Positions 34,599-44,585 of a stretch of DNA of 64,000 nt are shown piece by piece (positions within the stretch are counted from its first letter, which is position 1; each line of letters begins with the position of its first letter). The position numbers were made by a program, and so were the translations under genes. Source of the DNA: Cyanobium sp. PLM2.Bin73 (lineage in GTDB: Bacteria > Cyanobacteriota > Cyanobacteriia > PCC-6307 > Cyanobiaceae); NCBI GenBank assembly GCA_007694915.1, contig REEV01000066.1:119974-183973 (forward strand). Direction: 5' to 3'. The notes under the pieces are model-generated. The model saw nothing but the letters and a program-made list of their open reading frames with translations, did not search any database and was not told where the DNA came from.

Positions 34599-35432
34599 TC
34601 AGGCGCCGACGCGGCCGACCGTCGGCGAGCTGGGGCTGGCCTGACCCCGCACCGGCAGCCGGCCGGCCTGGAAGGCCGTGCGGCCCGCCTCGGCGGCCAG
34701 CGCCATCGCCCGGGCCATGGCCGGGGGATCGCCGGCGAGGGCGATGGCGCTGTTGATCAGGAGCGCGTCGGCGCCCATCTCCATGGCCTGGGCCGCCTCA
34801 CTGGGCACGCCCAGGCCGGCGTCCACCACCACCGGCACGGTGGCGTTCTCGATGATCAGGGCGATGTTGGCGGCGTTGCGGATGCCCTGGCCCGAGCCGA
34901 TCGGCGAGCCCAGGGGCATCACCGTGGCGCAGCCCGCCTCCTCCAGCCGCTTGGCCAGCAGGGGATCGGCGTTGATGTAGGGCAGCACCGTGAAGCCCTC
35001 GCGCACCAGTTGTTCGGCCGCCTCCAGGGTGCCGAAGGGATCCGGCAGCAGGTGCCTGCTGTCGGGAATCACCTCCAGCTTCACGAAGGTGTTGTCCTCC
35101 TGGCCGGCGAGTTTGGCCAGCTCGCGGCCCAGGCGGGCCACCCGCACGGCCTCCTCGGCGGTGGCACAGCCGGCGGTGTTGGGCAGCATCCAGATGCGCG
35201 ACCAGTCGATCGCCTCCATCAGCCCCTCGTGGCCGGCGGCGCGGCTCTGCACGCGGCGCACGGCCACCGTGACGATCTCGCAGGCGCTGGCGGCCACGCT
35301 GGCCTGCATCGCCGCGATGCTGGGGTATTTGCCGGTGCCGGTCATCAGCCGGCTGCGGAACGGGCGGCCGCCGATGACCAGGGCATCGCCGTCGGCGGCC
35401 GTGGGGGTGGGATGGGGAACGGACTGAACCAC
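34599..35432 (-). CDS. thiG: Thiazole synthase
   Basis: A 277-residue TIM-barrel enzyme forming the thiazole phosphate of thiamine from DXP, dehydroglycine and ThiS thiocarboxylate. Blocks are [47 protein letters not shown], the Schiff-base lysine in [31 protein letters not shown] and [20 protein letters not shown]. The C-terminus carries an extra 20-residue Pro/Ser-rich tail. ThiS is not adjacent. Confidence 0.97.
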   Translation of the reverse strand: MVQSVPHPTPTAADGDALVIGGRPFRSRLMTGTGKYPSIAAMQASVAASACEIVTVAVRRVQSRAAGHEGLMEAIDWSRIWMLPNTAGCATAEEAVRVARLGRELAKLAGQEDNTFVKLEVIPDSRHLLPDPFGTLEAAEQLVREGFTVLPYINADPLLAKRLEEAGCATVMPLGSPIGSGQGIRNAANIALIIENATVPVVVDAGLGVPSEAAQAMEMGADALLINSAIALAGDPPAMARAMALAAEAGRTAFQAGRLPVRGQASPSSPTVGRVGA

Positions 35433-35510
35433 GCTGAGGACGGAGGGGAGGACGGAGCGGAGGACGGACGCTGGGCCGGGGAATGGATCTAGCCTCCCAC
35501 CACCCCCGTT

Positions 35511-36176
35511 GTGCCGTCTGCCGCTGTGCCCATCCCCGAGCTCTCCGCTGCTGCCTGGGGGCGGTCAGCCACCCTGAGGCCGCTGCTCGCTGCCCTGCCC
35601 GTGGCGGCAGCGCTGCTCAGCGGTGGCGGCGCTGCCCTGGCCCAGGTGCCCCTGGGCAGTGACGCCTTCAGCCCGGCGTTCACCGTCCCGCCGGCCAGTC
35701 CCCCGGGCGACGCTGTCTCCGGCCTCTCCACGCCCCGGATCGAGGCCGTGGAGACCTTCGACCCGGTGGCCCGGGCCCAGGTGCTGGCCCGGGAGCTGCC
35801 CCTGTTCTGGAGTGGCACCTACCAGGCCTTCGGGTCGCCGGAGCGCGTGCCGGTGCAGATGCGGCTGGCCACGCCCAGGGCCATCGGTCTGGTGGTGGAT
35901 CTGCGCGGTGAGATGCGCGTGGGCGAGGTGGTGAGCCCGGTGCAGGGCAATCTCAATGCCCGCAGCGACCAGCTCGATCTGCTGCTGCTGCGGCCCGTGG
36001 GGCTGGCCAGCCTCGAGCCCGGCGGCGTGTTCATCGGCCTTCAGGGTCTGTCCCTGACGGGCTGGCAGGCCGCCCGGCTGACCAACCCGGGCGGCCGGCT
36101 GGAGCTGAGCCCCCTGCGGGCACCGGCGGCGGGCCCGGCCGAAGCCCCGGCCGCTCCGGTGCGGGGCCTGTGGTGA
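35511..36176 (+). CDS. Secreted hypothetical protein, cyanobacterial
   Basis: A 221-residue protein (GTG 35511; GTG 35526 is also possible) with a signal peptide whose hydrophobic part ends [10 protein letters not shown]. The mature part has a conserved-looking [20 protein letters not shown] and a beta-rich C-terminal half ([20 protein letters not shown]). I remember similar proteins in many cyanobacteria without a function. It is convergent with ycf37. Confidence 0.75.
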   Translation: MPSAAVPIPELSAAAWGRSATLRPLLAALPVAAALLSGGGAALAQVPLGSDAFSPAFTVPPASPPGDAVSGLSTPRIEAVETFDPVARAQVLARELPLFWSGTYQAFGSPERVPVQMRLATPRAIGLVVDLRGEMRVGEVVSPVQGNLNARSDQLDLLLLRPVGLASLEPGGVFIGLQGLSLTGWQAARLTNPGGRLELSPLRAPAAGPAEAPAAPVRGLW

Positions 36177-36196
36177 TGGGGTGACCTGCTGGCTGG

Positions 36197-36751
36197 TCAG
36201 GCCTCGGGTGCGGGGGTCTGCAGCGTGCGCTCCAGCCGCTGCAGGCGTTTGCGGGCCGTGGCGTTGCCGCCGTCCAGCTCCAGCACCCGCCGGTAAGTCT
36301 GGCAGGCCTCATCGAGACTGCCCTGCTTGTCGAGGGCGTAGGCCAGGTTGTTGAGGGCCACGGGGTAGTCGGGCTTGGCCGCCAGGGCTGAGCGGTAGTG
36401 GCGGATGGCGCTCTTGTAGTTGTCCTGGGCCGCCAGGGCGAAGCCCAGGGCGTTCTCGATCAGGGCCAGCGCTTCGGGCGGCTCCTCGCCGGCCCGGGCC
36501 AGCTTGAGGGCCTTGCGCAGGTTGTCCACGGCCTGGCTGTAGAAGCGCTTGCGCAGCTGCACCGAGGCCAGCTCGTAGAGGGTGGCGGCCTCATCGCCCT
36601 GGCCGCCCTCCTTCCCCCGCTCCAGGCGGGCGAGGGTGACCTCGTCGCGACGCACCCGCAGGATCTGGCGGGCCACGGCGGCTGCCGCCACAGCCAGCAG
36701 CAGCACAAGGCCGATCAGGTAGGCCTGAGGCAGGAGGTTGTCCAAGGACAA
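36197..36751 (-). CDS. ycf37: Ycf37-like TPR protein for photosystem I assembly
   Basis: A 184-residue protein with an N-terminal membrane helix (YLIGLVLLLAVAAAAVARQI) and three tetratricopeptide-type repeats (ATLYELASVQLRKRFYSQAV; ALIENALGFALAAQDNYKSA; VALNNLAYALDKQGSLDEAC). The helix followed by LRVRRDEVTLARLERG and the TPRs fits Ycf37, a thylakoid factor that helps photosystem I assembly or stability. It is just upstream in coordinates of rplT on the same strand (14 bp). Confidence 0.8.
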   Translation of the reverse strand: MSLDNLLPQAYLIGLVLLLAVAAAAVARQILRVRRDEVTLARLERGKEGGQGDEAATLYELASVQLRKRFYSQAVDNLRKALKLARAGEEPPEALALIENALGFALAAQDNYKSAIRHYRSALAAKPDYPVALNNLAYALDKQGSLDEACQTYRRVLELDGGNATARKRLQRLERTLQTPAPEA

Positions 36752-36765
36752 ACCGTCGCGAAGGT

Positions 36766-37113
36766 TCAGTGCTTCGCGGCGCCGGCCACGGAGGAGAAGC
36801 TGCCGGGGTCGACAACCGCCAGCTGGGCGAGCATCTTGCGGTTCAGGCGCACGTCGGCCTTCTTGAGGCCGCCGATCAGCCGGCTGTAGCTGAGGCCATT
36901 GAGCCTGGCGGCGGCGTTGATGCGGGCGATCCAGAGGCGGCGGAAATCACGCTTGCGACGACGCCGGTCGCGGTAGGCGTTGCAGAGGGCCTTCATCACC
37001 CGTTGGTTGGCGGTGCGGAACAGGCTGCCGTTGCCGCCGCGGAAGCCCCGGGCCAGGCGCAGGATCTTGTTGCGGCGCTTGCGGGCGACGTTGCCTCTCT
37101 TGACGCGGGCCAT
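36766..37113 (-). CDS. rplT: 50S ribosomal protein L20
   Basis: 115 residues, [20 protein letters not shown] through [20 protein letters not shown] and [20 protein letters not shown]. This is the usual length and the invariant basic N-terminus that binds 23S rRNA early in assembly. It follows rpmI, the normal pair. No infC is present here, unlike the enterobacterial order. Confidence 0.98.
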   Translation of the reverse strand: MARVKRGNVARKRRNKILRLARGFRGGNGSLFRTANQRVMKALCNAYRDRRRRKRDFRRLWIARINAAARLNGLSYSRLIGGLKKADVRLNRKMLAQLAVVDPGSFSSVAGAAKH

Positions 37114-37155
37114 GGCAGGGAATCAGGGGGATCGGCGAAGGTGTGGTGGCGGAAT

Positions 37156-37353
37156 TCAGGCGTAGGGGAGCATGGCGCTCACGTTGTCGGCGTCGCGCTC
37201 ATCGACAACGGCCATGGTGCCCAGGAAGCGCTTGCGCTTGGGGCTCTTGTGATCGAGCAGGTGGTTGCGGAAGGCATGGCGACGCATGAACTTGCCGCTG
37301 CCGGTGACCTTGAACCGCTTGGCGGCCGCACGGCGGGTCTTGATCTTCGGCAT
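37156..37353 (-). CDS. rpmI: 50S ribosomal protein L35
   Basis: 65 residues from ATG 37353: [54 protein letters not shown]. This is the typical L35 start and size; the longer open frame upstream is not part of it. It is co-transcribed with rplT, 42 bp downstream. Confidence 0.98.
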   Translation of the reverse strand: MPKIKTRRAAAKRFKVTGSGKFMRRHAFRNHLLDHKSPKRKRFLGTMAVVDERDADNVSAMLPYA

Positions 37354-37477
37354 CTCTCCTGACGCTGGCACAAGCAGCCACCCTACGACGCGGCTGATCC
37401 CCTTCCATGCCGGCCTGCTCCTGCAGGATTGGAGCACCTGCTGGCCTGCGCAGCTCGCCGCACCCCGTCACACCCCC

Positions 37478-39115
37478 ATGCCCCGGCCGCCCGTCCCCGT
37501 CCCGTTCCGCCCCCAGGCCGCTCCCAGCCCAGCAGGGCGCCGGGCGGCCTGGAGGGCTCCGCTGCGCCAGCTGGCGCCCCTGGGGCTCGCCCTGCCGGTG
37601 CTGCTGGCCGGCGGCTGCCGGGCCGAATCCCTGCTGGCGCCGCCCCAGGTGGCCGCCGAGGCCCTGCACTGGCCGGTGCCCGCCCCGCCCCAGGTGGACA
37701 CCCAGATGCCCGTGATCTGGGTGGCCCTGGCCTCCCGCCTGGGGCCCTCCCGGGCGATCGAGCTGCGCAGCGCCCAGGGGTTGCTGACCCTGGTGGCCCC
37801 TGATGGGGCCCGCTTCCAGACCAACAGCCTGGTGCTGCACTGGGGCGAGGAGCCGCTGGAGCCCCCCCAGCGCATCCGCCGCCAGGTGCTCGGACCCTTC
37901 GCTAGCTACGAGAGTGCCGCCGAGGCCGCTGGCCGCTGGCGCCAGGCCGGGGCCGAGCCGGTGATCGGCTACCCCCGCGACTGGGAGGTGTGGGCGGCAG
38001 CCGATGCCCCCGTGCCGGCCGGCCTGGGGCCGGCACGCCTGGTGGAGCAGGTGCACAGCCAGCGGCCGGTGCTGGAGCTGCGCCGCGACAGCGGCCCGGT
38101 GACCCTCAGCGGACCCCTGACCCTGGAGACCCCCGGCGGGCTGCGCTGGGACAACGGCGTCAAGGCCGGCAGCGGCGTGTTCGCCGGTCCGTTCCGGCTC
38201 CTGCCCGACGCCCACGGTGGCTGGAGCCTGGTGGAGATGGTGCCCATGGAGCGCTACCTGCAGGGGGTGGTGCCCCATGAGATCGGAGCCGGCTCGCCGC
38301 CGGCGGCCCTGGCCGCCCAGGCGGTGCTGGCCCGCACCTATGCCCTGCGCAACCTGGCGCGCTTCGCCGTGGACGGCTACCACCTCTGCGCCACGGTGCA
38401 GTGCCAGGTGTACGCCGATCCGCGCACCGCCGGACCGGCCGTGCGCCAGGCCATCGACGCCACCCGCCATCAGGTGCTGGTCTTCCAGGGCCGGCCGATC
38501 ACGGGCCTGTATCACGCCACCAATGGCGGTGTGTCCGCCGGCTTCGAGGAGGCCTGGAGCGGAGAACCGGTGCCCTACCTGCTTCCCCGGGTGGATGGCG
38601 GTGCCGCCCTGGAGCAGCGCTTCCCCCTGCCCCTGGCCCCTGCCCAGGTGGGTCCGCTGCTGTCCACCGCCGGTTTCCACGGCGCCGACCACCCCCGCTT
38701 CCGCTGGACCCGCACCCTGGAAGCGGGCGAGCTGCGCCAGGCCCTGCAGGCCCAGGCCCCCCGGCTCGGAACTCCCGAGCGCGTGACCGTGCTGGAGCGG
38801 GGCCCGAGCGGCCGGGTGCTGGCCCTGGAGATCGCCGGCAGCGGGGACGAGAGCGTGGTGTTGCGGCTGGATGCCATCCGCCGCACCCTTTCGCAGCTGC
38901 CCAGCACCCTGTTCGTGGTGGAGCCGGCCGGGCCGGGCCGCTGGCGCCTGGTGGGCGGCGGCTTCGGCCACGGGGCCGGGCTGTCCCAGGCCGGCGCCAT
39001 CGACCTGGCCAGGCGGGGCTGGAGCCTGCAGCGGATTCTCGATCACTACTACCCTGGCACCCTGCTGCAGCCGCTCTCGGCCCTCGGCCCGAGCGTGGCC
39101 GGGGAGGCCCCCTAG
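37478..39115 (+). CDS. SpoIID/LytB domain protein
   Basis: A 545-residue protein from ATG 37478 with an N-terminal hydrophobic signal or anchor (LGLALPVLLAGGCRAE, a possible lipobox). A SPOR-like or linker segment follows, then the SpoIID core: MERYLQGVVPHEIGAGSPPA, ALAAQAVLARTYALRNLARF, GYHLCATVQCQVYAD, ITGLYHATNGGVSAGFEEAW and the end GGGFGHGAGLSQAGAIDLA. In Bacillus SpoIID is a lytic transglycosylase; the cyanobacterial homologues probably act on peptidoglycan in the periplasm. It is co-directional with the next glycosyltransferase gene, 24 bp apart. Confidence 0.9.
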   Translation: MPRPPVPVPFRPQAAPSPAGRRAAWRAPLRQLAPLGLALPVLLAGGCRAESLLAPPQVAAEALHWPVPAPPQVDTQMPVIWVALASRLGPSRAIELRSAQGLLTLVAPDGARFQTNSLVLHWGEEPLEPPQRIRRQVLGPFASYESAAEAAGRWRQAGAEPVIGYPRDWEVWAAADAPVPAGLGPARLVEQVHSQRPVLELRRDSGPVTLSGPLTLETPGGLRWDNGVKAGSGVFAGPFRLLPDAHGGWSLVEMVPMERYLQGVVPHEIGAGSPPAALAAQAVLARTYALRNLARFAVDGYHLCATVQCQVYADPRTAGPAVRQAIDATRHQVLVFQGRPITGLYHATNGGVSAGFEEAWSGEPVPYLLPRVDGGAALEQRFPLPLAPAQVGPLLSTAGFHGADHPRFRWTRTLEAGELRQALQAQAPRLGTPERVTVLERGPSGRVLALEIAGSGDESVVLRLDAIRRTLSQLPSTLFVVEPAGPGRWRLVGGGFGHGAGLSQAGAIDLARRGWSLQRILDHYYPGTLLQPLSALGPSVAGEAP

Positions 39116-39139
39116 AGTTCGCCGGAATCCGGGATCGCC

Positions 39140-40483
39140 ATGGCCGCTGACGCCGGTGCCAACGATCGCCGCCGGGGCAAGTCGGCCCTGTTCGTGCTGG
39201 TGTGCGGCTGCGCCGGCCTCGGGCCCCACTTGCTGGAGCCTGGACTGCGGCTGCTTCCAGCCATCGCCATGGCGCTGTTTCTGGGTGGCTACAGCTTCCG
39301 CACGGTGCTGGTGCCGGCCCTGAGCGGCCGGCGGCCGGCCCTGGCCCCGACGGCCGCTCAGGGTGGAGGCGCCGACAGTCAGCCGGGCCCGCTGCCGGCG
39401 GTGGATGTGGTGGTGGCCGCCCGCGATGAACAGGCCGTTATCGGACAGCTGGTGGAGCGCATTGCCGCGCTGCACTACCCGTCCCAGCAGTTGCGCCTGT
39501 GGGTGGTGGATGACGGCAGCAGCGACCGCACGCCCCAGCTGCTGGCGGACCTGCAGGCCCGGCATGGTTTTCTGCAGGTGCTGCGCCGTGAACCCGACGC
39601 CGGTGGCGGCAAATCCGGCGCCCTCAACCTGGCCCTTGCCCAGCTGCGCGCCCCCTGGATGCTGGTGCTCGACGCCGACGCCGACCTGCAGCCGGACGCC
39701 CTCGAGCGGTTGATTCCGCTGGCCGAGGCGGGTGGCTGGGGGGCGGTGCAGCTGCGCAAGGCCGTGGCCAATCCCGAGGCCAACTGGCTCACCCGTGCCC
39801 AGGCCATGGAGATGGTGCTCGATGCCGTTGTGCAGGAGGGGCGCCTGATGCGCGGCGGGGTGGTGGAGCTGCGCGGCAATGGCGAACTGCTGCGGCGGGC
39901 GTCGCTGCTCAGCGCCGGGGGTTTCAACGAGGCCACCGTCACCGACGACCTCGACCTCAGCATCCGCCTGCTGCTCGACCGCCAGCCGGTGGCGATCGCC
40001 TGGGATCCGCCGGTGAGCGAGGAGGCTGTGCTCAGCCTGCGGGCCCTGTGGCGCCAGCGGCAGCGCTGGGCCGAGGGCGGTCTGCAGCGCTTCTTCGACT
40101 ACGCGCCGGGCCTGCTCTCCCCCCGGCTGGGTGGCCGCCTCAAGCTCGATCTGGCCAGTTTCTTCCTGCTCCAGTACGTGCTGCCGGTGGTGGCGGCCGC
40201 CGATCTGCTGGGGGCCGCCATCACCCGCACCCTGCCCACCATCTGGCCGCTGTCGTTCGTCGCCTTCGGTCTCTCGGGGGTGTCGATCCTGGTGGGCTGC
40301 CGCCGCTCCAGCGAGGGCCCGCCGCTGCCGGCCATGGGGCCGCTCAACCTTGCCGTGGGCATCCTCTACCTGGGGCACTGGTTCCTGGTGATCCCCTGGA
40401 CCACCGTGCGTATGGCCCTGCTGCCCAAGCGCCTGGTGTGGGCCAAGACCCTGCACCTGGGCGAGGATCCGGCCACCGCCTGA
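39140..40483 (+). CDS. GT2 glycosyltransferase, probable monoglucosyldiacylglycerol synthase
   Basis: A 447-residue processive-type GT2 protein. Helices at the N-terminus (residues 16-58) and C-terminus flank a catalytic domain with VDVVVAARDEQAVIGQLVER, VVDDGSSD, GGGKSGALNLALAQL, the DxD motif DADAD, TDDLDLSIRL and QRQRWAEG. The order and the GGKSGALN block agree with my memory of cyanobacterial MgdA (Synechocystis sll1377), which makes monoglucosyldiacylglycerol, the first galactolipid precursor. A less specific membrane GT2 remains possible. It is convergent with dnaX, 2 bp apart. Confidence 0.75.
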   Translation: MAADAGANDRRRGKSALFVLVCGCAGLGPHLLEPGLRLLPAIAMALFLGGYSFRTVLVPALSGRRPALAPTAAQGGGADSQPGPLPAVDVVVAARDEQAVIGQLVERIAALHYPSQQLRLWVVDDGSSDRTPQLLADLQARHGFLQVLRREPDAGGGKSGALNLALAQLRAPWMLVLDADADLQPDALERLIPLAEAGGWGAVQLRKAVANPEANWLTRAQAMEMVLDAVVQEGRLMRGGVVELRGNGELLRRASLLSAGGFNEATVTDDLDLSIRLLLDRQPVAIAWDPPVSEEAVLSLRALWRQRQRWAEGGLQRFFDYAPGLLSPRLGGRLKLDLASFFLLQYVLPVVAAADLLGAAITRTLPTIWPLSFVAFGLSGVSILVGCRRSSEGPPLPAMGPLNLAVGILYLGHWFLVIPWTTVRMALLPKRLVWAKTLHLGEDPATA

Positions 40484-40485
40484 AC

Positions 40486-42357
40486 TCAGCCGGTGCCCAC
40501 CTGGTCGCTCCCCTGGAGGTCGTCGAGGGGGCCGTCGTAGTCGATCACCTCGCCGTTGAAGAACTCCGCCAGCCGGCGGGCCTGCTGGTCGAGTGTTGAA
40601 CTGGAACTGGAAATGGGTGGCGGCGCTGCTGCCGGCTGCGGCGGGTCGGGCGGGGCGGCTTCAGGCGCCGGGCCGGCCGCCGGGGTGGGCGCTGGCGCTG
40701 GTGTGGCTGGAGGAGTTGGCGGGGCCGGTGCGGCTGCGGCTTCCGGTACGGGTGCGGGCAAGGGTTCCGGCGCGGCCGCGGCCGGTCTGGTCGTCACCCG
40801 GGAGACCACCGCCGGGGCCGCTGGCGGCGGTGCTGGGCTGCGGGTGTCCAGGCCGGCCTGCAGCGTCAGCAGGCGGGGGCTGCCCAGGGTTCGGGCGATG
40901 GCCTGTTCCACCAGGCTCTGGCGGGTCTGCACCATGGCCATCCAGGTGCCGGCCACCTGCACCACGGCCTGGCGGTCATCCAGCCGCAGCAGCCGGGCCT
41001 GCTGGGAGAGCAGCATGCGCGTGGAGGGCAGCTCCAGTCCCGCCAGGATCTGCTGCCACAGCTCCTCCAGGCTGGGCGCGCCGGCATCGCCGCCCTCCAC
41101 CGGGGCGGGCTGAGGTGGTGGCGCTGCCTCAGCCACTGCCACTGCCACTGCCTCAGCCTCAGCCGCTGCCGGCGCGGGGGCAGTGGCAGCCGGCGCGGGG
41201 GCGGGAGCCGGTGCCGCCGCCGGTGGAGCCGGGGTTGCGGCTGGGGTTGCGGCTGGGGGCGCCGGCTCGGCCAGCAGGCCCAGCAGCAGCACCTCGAGCC
41301 AGAGGCGCGGATTGACGCTGTGGCGCAGCTGCTGCTCGCTGCTGCGCAGCTGGGCCTGCCAGCCCAGCAGCCGGGCCTTGCCGATGCCGCGGGCCAGATC
41401 CGGCAGCTGCTCGCGCAGCTGGGGGGAGACGGCGGTGAGCTCCAGCCGTTGCGGCGCCGTGCCCGCCAGCACCAGATCCCGCAGCAGGCCCACCAGCCCC
41501 TGCAGCAGGGCCGAGGGTTCCCGCCCCCGCTCCAGCAGGCCGCGGCAGGTCTCCAGCACGGCCACCGGGTCGGCCGCCGCCAGGTGGCGCGCCAGTTGCA
41601 GCAGCTCCTGCTCCGGCACCGCCCCCAGCAGCTCCCACACGGCGGTGGCCTCGATCGGCGCTGGAAGCAGGCTGAGCTGGTCGAGCAGGCTCTCGGCATC
41701 GCGCAGCCCCCCCTGGGCCCGCTGGGCCACCACGCGCAGGGCCTCGGCGCTGATGCCGATCTGCTCCCGCTCGGCGATCCAGCCCAGGTGCCCCTCGAGG
41801 GCGGGCAGGGGAATGCGGCGGAAGTCGAAGCGCTGGCAGCGGCTGAGGATCGTGGGCAGCACCCGCTGGGGGTCGGTGGTGGCCAGCACGAACACCACCC
41901 GCGGCGGTGGCTCCTCCAGGGTCTTGAGCAGGGCGTTGAAGGCCGCTGTGGAGAGCATGTGGCACTCGTCCACCACGTAGACCTTCCAGCGCGCCTGTAC
42001 CGGCGCGAAGCGGGAGCGCTCGATCAGTTCGCGGATGTTGTCCACGCCGGTGTTGGAGGCGGCGTCGATCTCGATCACATCGAGGGCGTTGCCGGCGGCG
42101 ATGGCGGTGCACAGCTCGCACACCCCGCAGGGTTCCGGGGTGGGCCCCTCGCTGGCCAGGCAATTGAGCGAGCGGGCCAGGATGCGGGCGCTGGAGGTCT
42201 TGCCGGTGCCGCGGGGGCCACTGAACAGGTAGGCCGGCGCGATGCGGCCGGAGCGCAGGGCATTGGCCAGGGTGGCCGCGATCGCCTCCTGGCCCACCAG
42301 CTGGTCGAAGCGCTGCGGCCGGTATTTGTGGTGAAGCGGCTGGTAGGCCTGGGACAT
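40486..42357 (-). CDS. dnaX: DNA polymerase III gamma/tau subunit
   Basis: A 623-residue clamp-loader ATPase. Walker A GPRGTGKTSSARILA (near 47), zinc cysteines in CLASEGPTPEPCGVCELC, DEAH-like VDECHMLSTAAFNALLKTLE and the SRC motif LSRCQRFDF. The tau part carries a long Ala/Pro linker (TPAPPAAAPAPAPAPAATAP region) and ends with short SSSSSTLDQQARRLAEFFNG. It follows the LRAT-like gene in the clpP-clpX cluster. Confidence 0.97.
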   Translation of the reverse strand: MSQAYQPLHHKYRPQRFDQLVGQEAIAATLANALRSGRIAPAYLFSGPRGTGKTSSARILARSLNCLASEGPTPEPCGVCELCTAIAAGNALDVIEIDAASNTGVDNIRELIERSRFAPVQARWKVYVVDECHMLSTAAFNALLKTLEEPPPRVVFVLATTDPQRVLPTILSRCQRFDFRRIPLPALEGHLGWIAEREQIGISAEALRVVAQRAQGGLRDAESLLDQLSLLPAPIEATAVWELLGAVPEQELLQLARHLAAADPVAVLETCRGLLERGREPSALLQGLVGLLRDLVLAGTAPQRLELTAVSPQLREQLPDLARGIGKARLLGWQAQLRSSEQQLRHSVNPRLWLEVLLLGLLAEPAPPAATPAATPAPPAAAPAPAPAPAATAPAPAAAEAEAVAVAVAEAAPPPQPAPVEGGDAGAPSLEELWQQILAGLELPSTRMLLSQQARLLRLDDRQAVVQVAGTWMAMVQTRQSLVEQAIARTLGSPRLLTLQAGLDTRSPAPPPAAPAVVSRVTTRPAAAAPEPLPAPVPEAAAAPAPPTPPATPAPAPTPAAGPAPEAAPPDPPQPAAAPPPISSSSSTLDQQARRLAEFFNGEVIDYDGPLDDLQGSDQVGTG

Positions 42358-42396
42358 GCGGGGCGGCTGGCGGGCGCGGGCGTGGCGCGGGGGCGG

Positions 42397-43122
42397 TCAG
42401 GGCTGGCCGGGCCCGGCTGTGCGCTCGGGGCTGCCGGACTCCGCGCCCGGGGTCAGCAGGGCCCGGGGTGGCTCCTGGCCCTCGAGCAGGCCCTGCAGGC
42501 GGCACTCCAGCGCCGTCTCCAGATCCTCCACCTCCGCCAGCTGGTCGGCGAGCCGCAGGGCGGCCCGACGCAGGCTCTCGAACTGGCTCTGGCCCCAGCG
42601 CGCGTCGGCCTTCGCCAGTTCCTCATCCAGTCGGGCCTGGAGGGTCTGGCGCAGCTCCTCGAGCTGGCGCAGGGTGCGCCGGGCCAGCTCCAGACCCCCT
42701 TCGAGCGGCACCCCCTGGCGCAGCAGCAGCCGGGCCCCGGCCAGGGCCGCGGCCGGCAGCCACTGGCCGATGGCCAGGGCGCCGAGGCTGCCGGTGTGCA
42801 CCCAGTTCTCCACCTGGCCACTGCGGTGGCGGCCCGTCTTGCACCAGTGGGCGAAGTGCTCGCAGTTGTTGAACAGCAGGTTGTAGTTCTGCTCGCCCAG
42901 CCGGCCCATCGCCCGCCGCAGGGTCACCCCGCTGGGCGAGCACTTGCCCTCGCCATAGCCCACCACGCTGATCGGCTCACTGCGGCTGAAGTCCTCGCGG
43001 GGACTGCGCAGGATCTCGCGCCCTTCCAGGTAGTGGGCCACGCTGCCGTCACCCAGGTCGATGCCGTGGTGGCTGAACAGGCCGTGCCGGCGGGGAACCT
43101 GCAGATGGTCGGCGGCGGCCAA
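42397..43122 (-). CDS. LRAT (permuted NlpC/P60) family protein
   Basis: A 241-residue protein. HLQVPRRHGLFSHHGIDLGD and GSVAHYLE hold the catalytic His; NNCEHFAHWCKTG holds the nucleophile Cys (NCEHF). This is the LRAT/H-Ras-like fold, whose members are thiol acyltransferases or lipid hydrolases. After a short hydrophobic stretch (LGALAIGQWLPAAALAGARL) comes a long, acidic, alpha-helical C-terminal part with heptads (LADQLAEVEDLETALECRL). Start is TTG 43122: the clpX stop is in frame three codons earlier, and no ATG or GTG occurs before the catalytic His. It is coupled to clpX. Confidence 0.85.
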   Translation of the reverse strand: MAAADHLQVPRRHGLFSHHGIDLGDGSVAHYLEGREILRSPREDFSRSEPISVVGYGEGKCSPSGVTLRRAMGRLGEQNYNLLFNNCEHFAHWCKTGRHRSGQVENWVHTGSLGALAIGQWLPAAALAGARLLLRQGVPLEGGLELARRTLRQLEELRQTLQARLDEELAKADARWGQSQFESLRRAALRLADQLAEVEDLETALECRLQGLLEGQEPPRALLTPGAESGSPERTAGPGQP

Positions 43123-43128
43123 GGGGAA

Positions 43129-44490
43129 TCAGGCGCTGGCCTGCTGAACAGACTCCATGCTGCCCCCCAGCGGCACCACCTGGGCCCGGCTGCGCTGTTC
43201 CACCAGATCACTGGTGATGGTGTAGTGCTTCACCTCGCTCTGGGAGGGCAGCTCGTACATCAGATCGAGCATTAGCTCCTCCACGATGCCGCGCAGGGCC
43301 CGGGCGCCGGTCTTGCGGCGATGGGCCTCGGCGGCGATCGCCTCGATCGCCCCGGGCTCAAACTCCAGCTGCACGTCATCCATGCTCAGCAGCGTCTGGA
43401 ACTGCTTCACCAGGGCGTCGCGCGGTTCGGTGAGGATCGCCTGCAGGGCATGGGTGTCGAGGGGCTCGAGCACGGCGTTCACCGGCAGCCGGCCGGTGAA
43501 CTCTGGGATCAGGCCGTACTTCACCAGGTCTTCGGGCTGCAGATGGCGCAGGGCCTCGCTGGCCTGACGCTCGCGGGCCTGGCGGGCGCGGGGGCTGCCG
43601 TCGGGGCTGATGAAGCCGATGGCGTTGCGGCCCATGCGCCGCTGCACCACCTCGTCGAGCCCCACGAAGGCACCGCCGCAGATGAACAGGATCTGGCTGG
43701 TGTCGATCTGGATGCAGTCCTGGTAGGGGTGCTTGCGGCCCCCCTGGGGGGGCACGTTGGCCACCGTGCCCTCGAGCATCTTCAGCAGGGCCTGCTGCAC
43801 CCCCTCGCCGGACACGTCGCGGGTGATCGAGGGGTTTTCGCTCTTGCGGGCGATCTTGTCGATCTCGTCGATGTAGATGATCCCGCGCTGGGCCAGCTCC
43901 ACATCCATGTCGGCCTTCTGCAGCAGCCGCAGCAGGATGTTCTCCACGTCCTCTCCCACGTAGCCCGCCTCGGTGAGGGAGGTGGCGTCGGCCACGGCGA
44001 AGGGCACCTCCAGCAGCTCGGCCAGGGTCTGGGCCAGCAGGGTCTTGCCGCAGCCCGTGGGTCCGATCAGCAGGATGTTGCTCTTGTGCAGGCGGGTGGC
44101 AGTGTCGGCCGCCTCGCCGCCGCTGTTGCCCTGCCAGGCCAGGCGCTTGTAGTGGTTGTAGACGGCCACCGAAAGCGTTTTCTTGGCCCCGTCCTGCCCA
44201 ACCACCTGGCCATCGAGGAAGGCCTTGATCTCCCGGGGCTTGGGCACCTCCGCCAGGGTGGGCACCGGCTTGGCGGGCTTGCTGGGGGCGGATTTCCCCC
44301 GGCTGTGCTCATGGGCGTGGCGGGAGCCGCCGCCGCTGCCGTGGTCCACCAGCTCTTCGTCGAGGATCTCGTTGCAGAGATCGATGCACTCGTCGCAGAT
44401 GTACACCCCCGGGCCGGCGATCAGCTTGCGCACCTGGTCCTGCGACTTGCCGCAGAACGAACACTTCAGGTGGGCGTCGAACTTGGCCAT
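43129..44490 (-). CDS. clpX: ATP-dependent Clp protease ATP-binding subunit ClpX
   Basis: A 453-residue AAA+ unfoldase. Zinc domain C10, C13, C32, C35 (KCSFCGK, YICDEC); Walker [19 protein letters not shown]; Walker [16 protein letters not shown]; pore loop [10 protein letters not shown]; arginine finger region [23 protein letters not shown]-type loop replaced by [12 protein letters not shown] segment for the ClpP contact. It sits directly after clpP, and the pair works as a protease. Confidence 0.98.
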   Translation of the reverse strand: MAKFDAHLKCSFCGKSQDQVRKLIAGPGVYICDECIDLCNEILDEELVDHGSGGGSRHAHEHSRGKSAPSKPAKPVPTLAEVPKPREIKAFLDGQVVGQDGAKKTLSVAVYNHYKRLAWQGNSGGEAADTATRLHKSNILLIGPTGCGKTLLAQTLAELLEVPFAVADATSLTEAGYVGEDVENILLRLLQKADMDVELAQRGIIYIDEIDKIARKSENPSITRDVSGEGVQQALLKMLEGTVANVPPQGGRKHPYQDCIQIDTSQILFICGGAFVGLDEVVQRRMGRNAIGFISPDGSPRARQARERQASEALRHLQPEDLVKYGLIPEFTGRLPVNAVLEPLDTHALQAILTEPRDALVKQFQTLLSMDDVQLEFEPGAIEAIAAEAHRRKTGARALRGIVEELMLDLMYELPSQSEVKHYTITSDLVEQRSRAQVVPLGGSMESVQQASA

Positions 44491-44585
44491 CGGGTGAGGG
44501 AGCCGGAGAGGGATGCCGGGTCGGGCTGGGGCGCCGGATGGTCACCAGCATTGCCCCAATCGCCGGATTCGTCAGCCGCCCGGCT

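Noticed and set aside
37199..40456. 1085-codon open frame on the minus strand
   Set aside because: Antisense to the SpoIID-like and GT2 genes; composition of a high-GC shadow frame.
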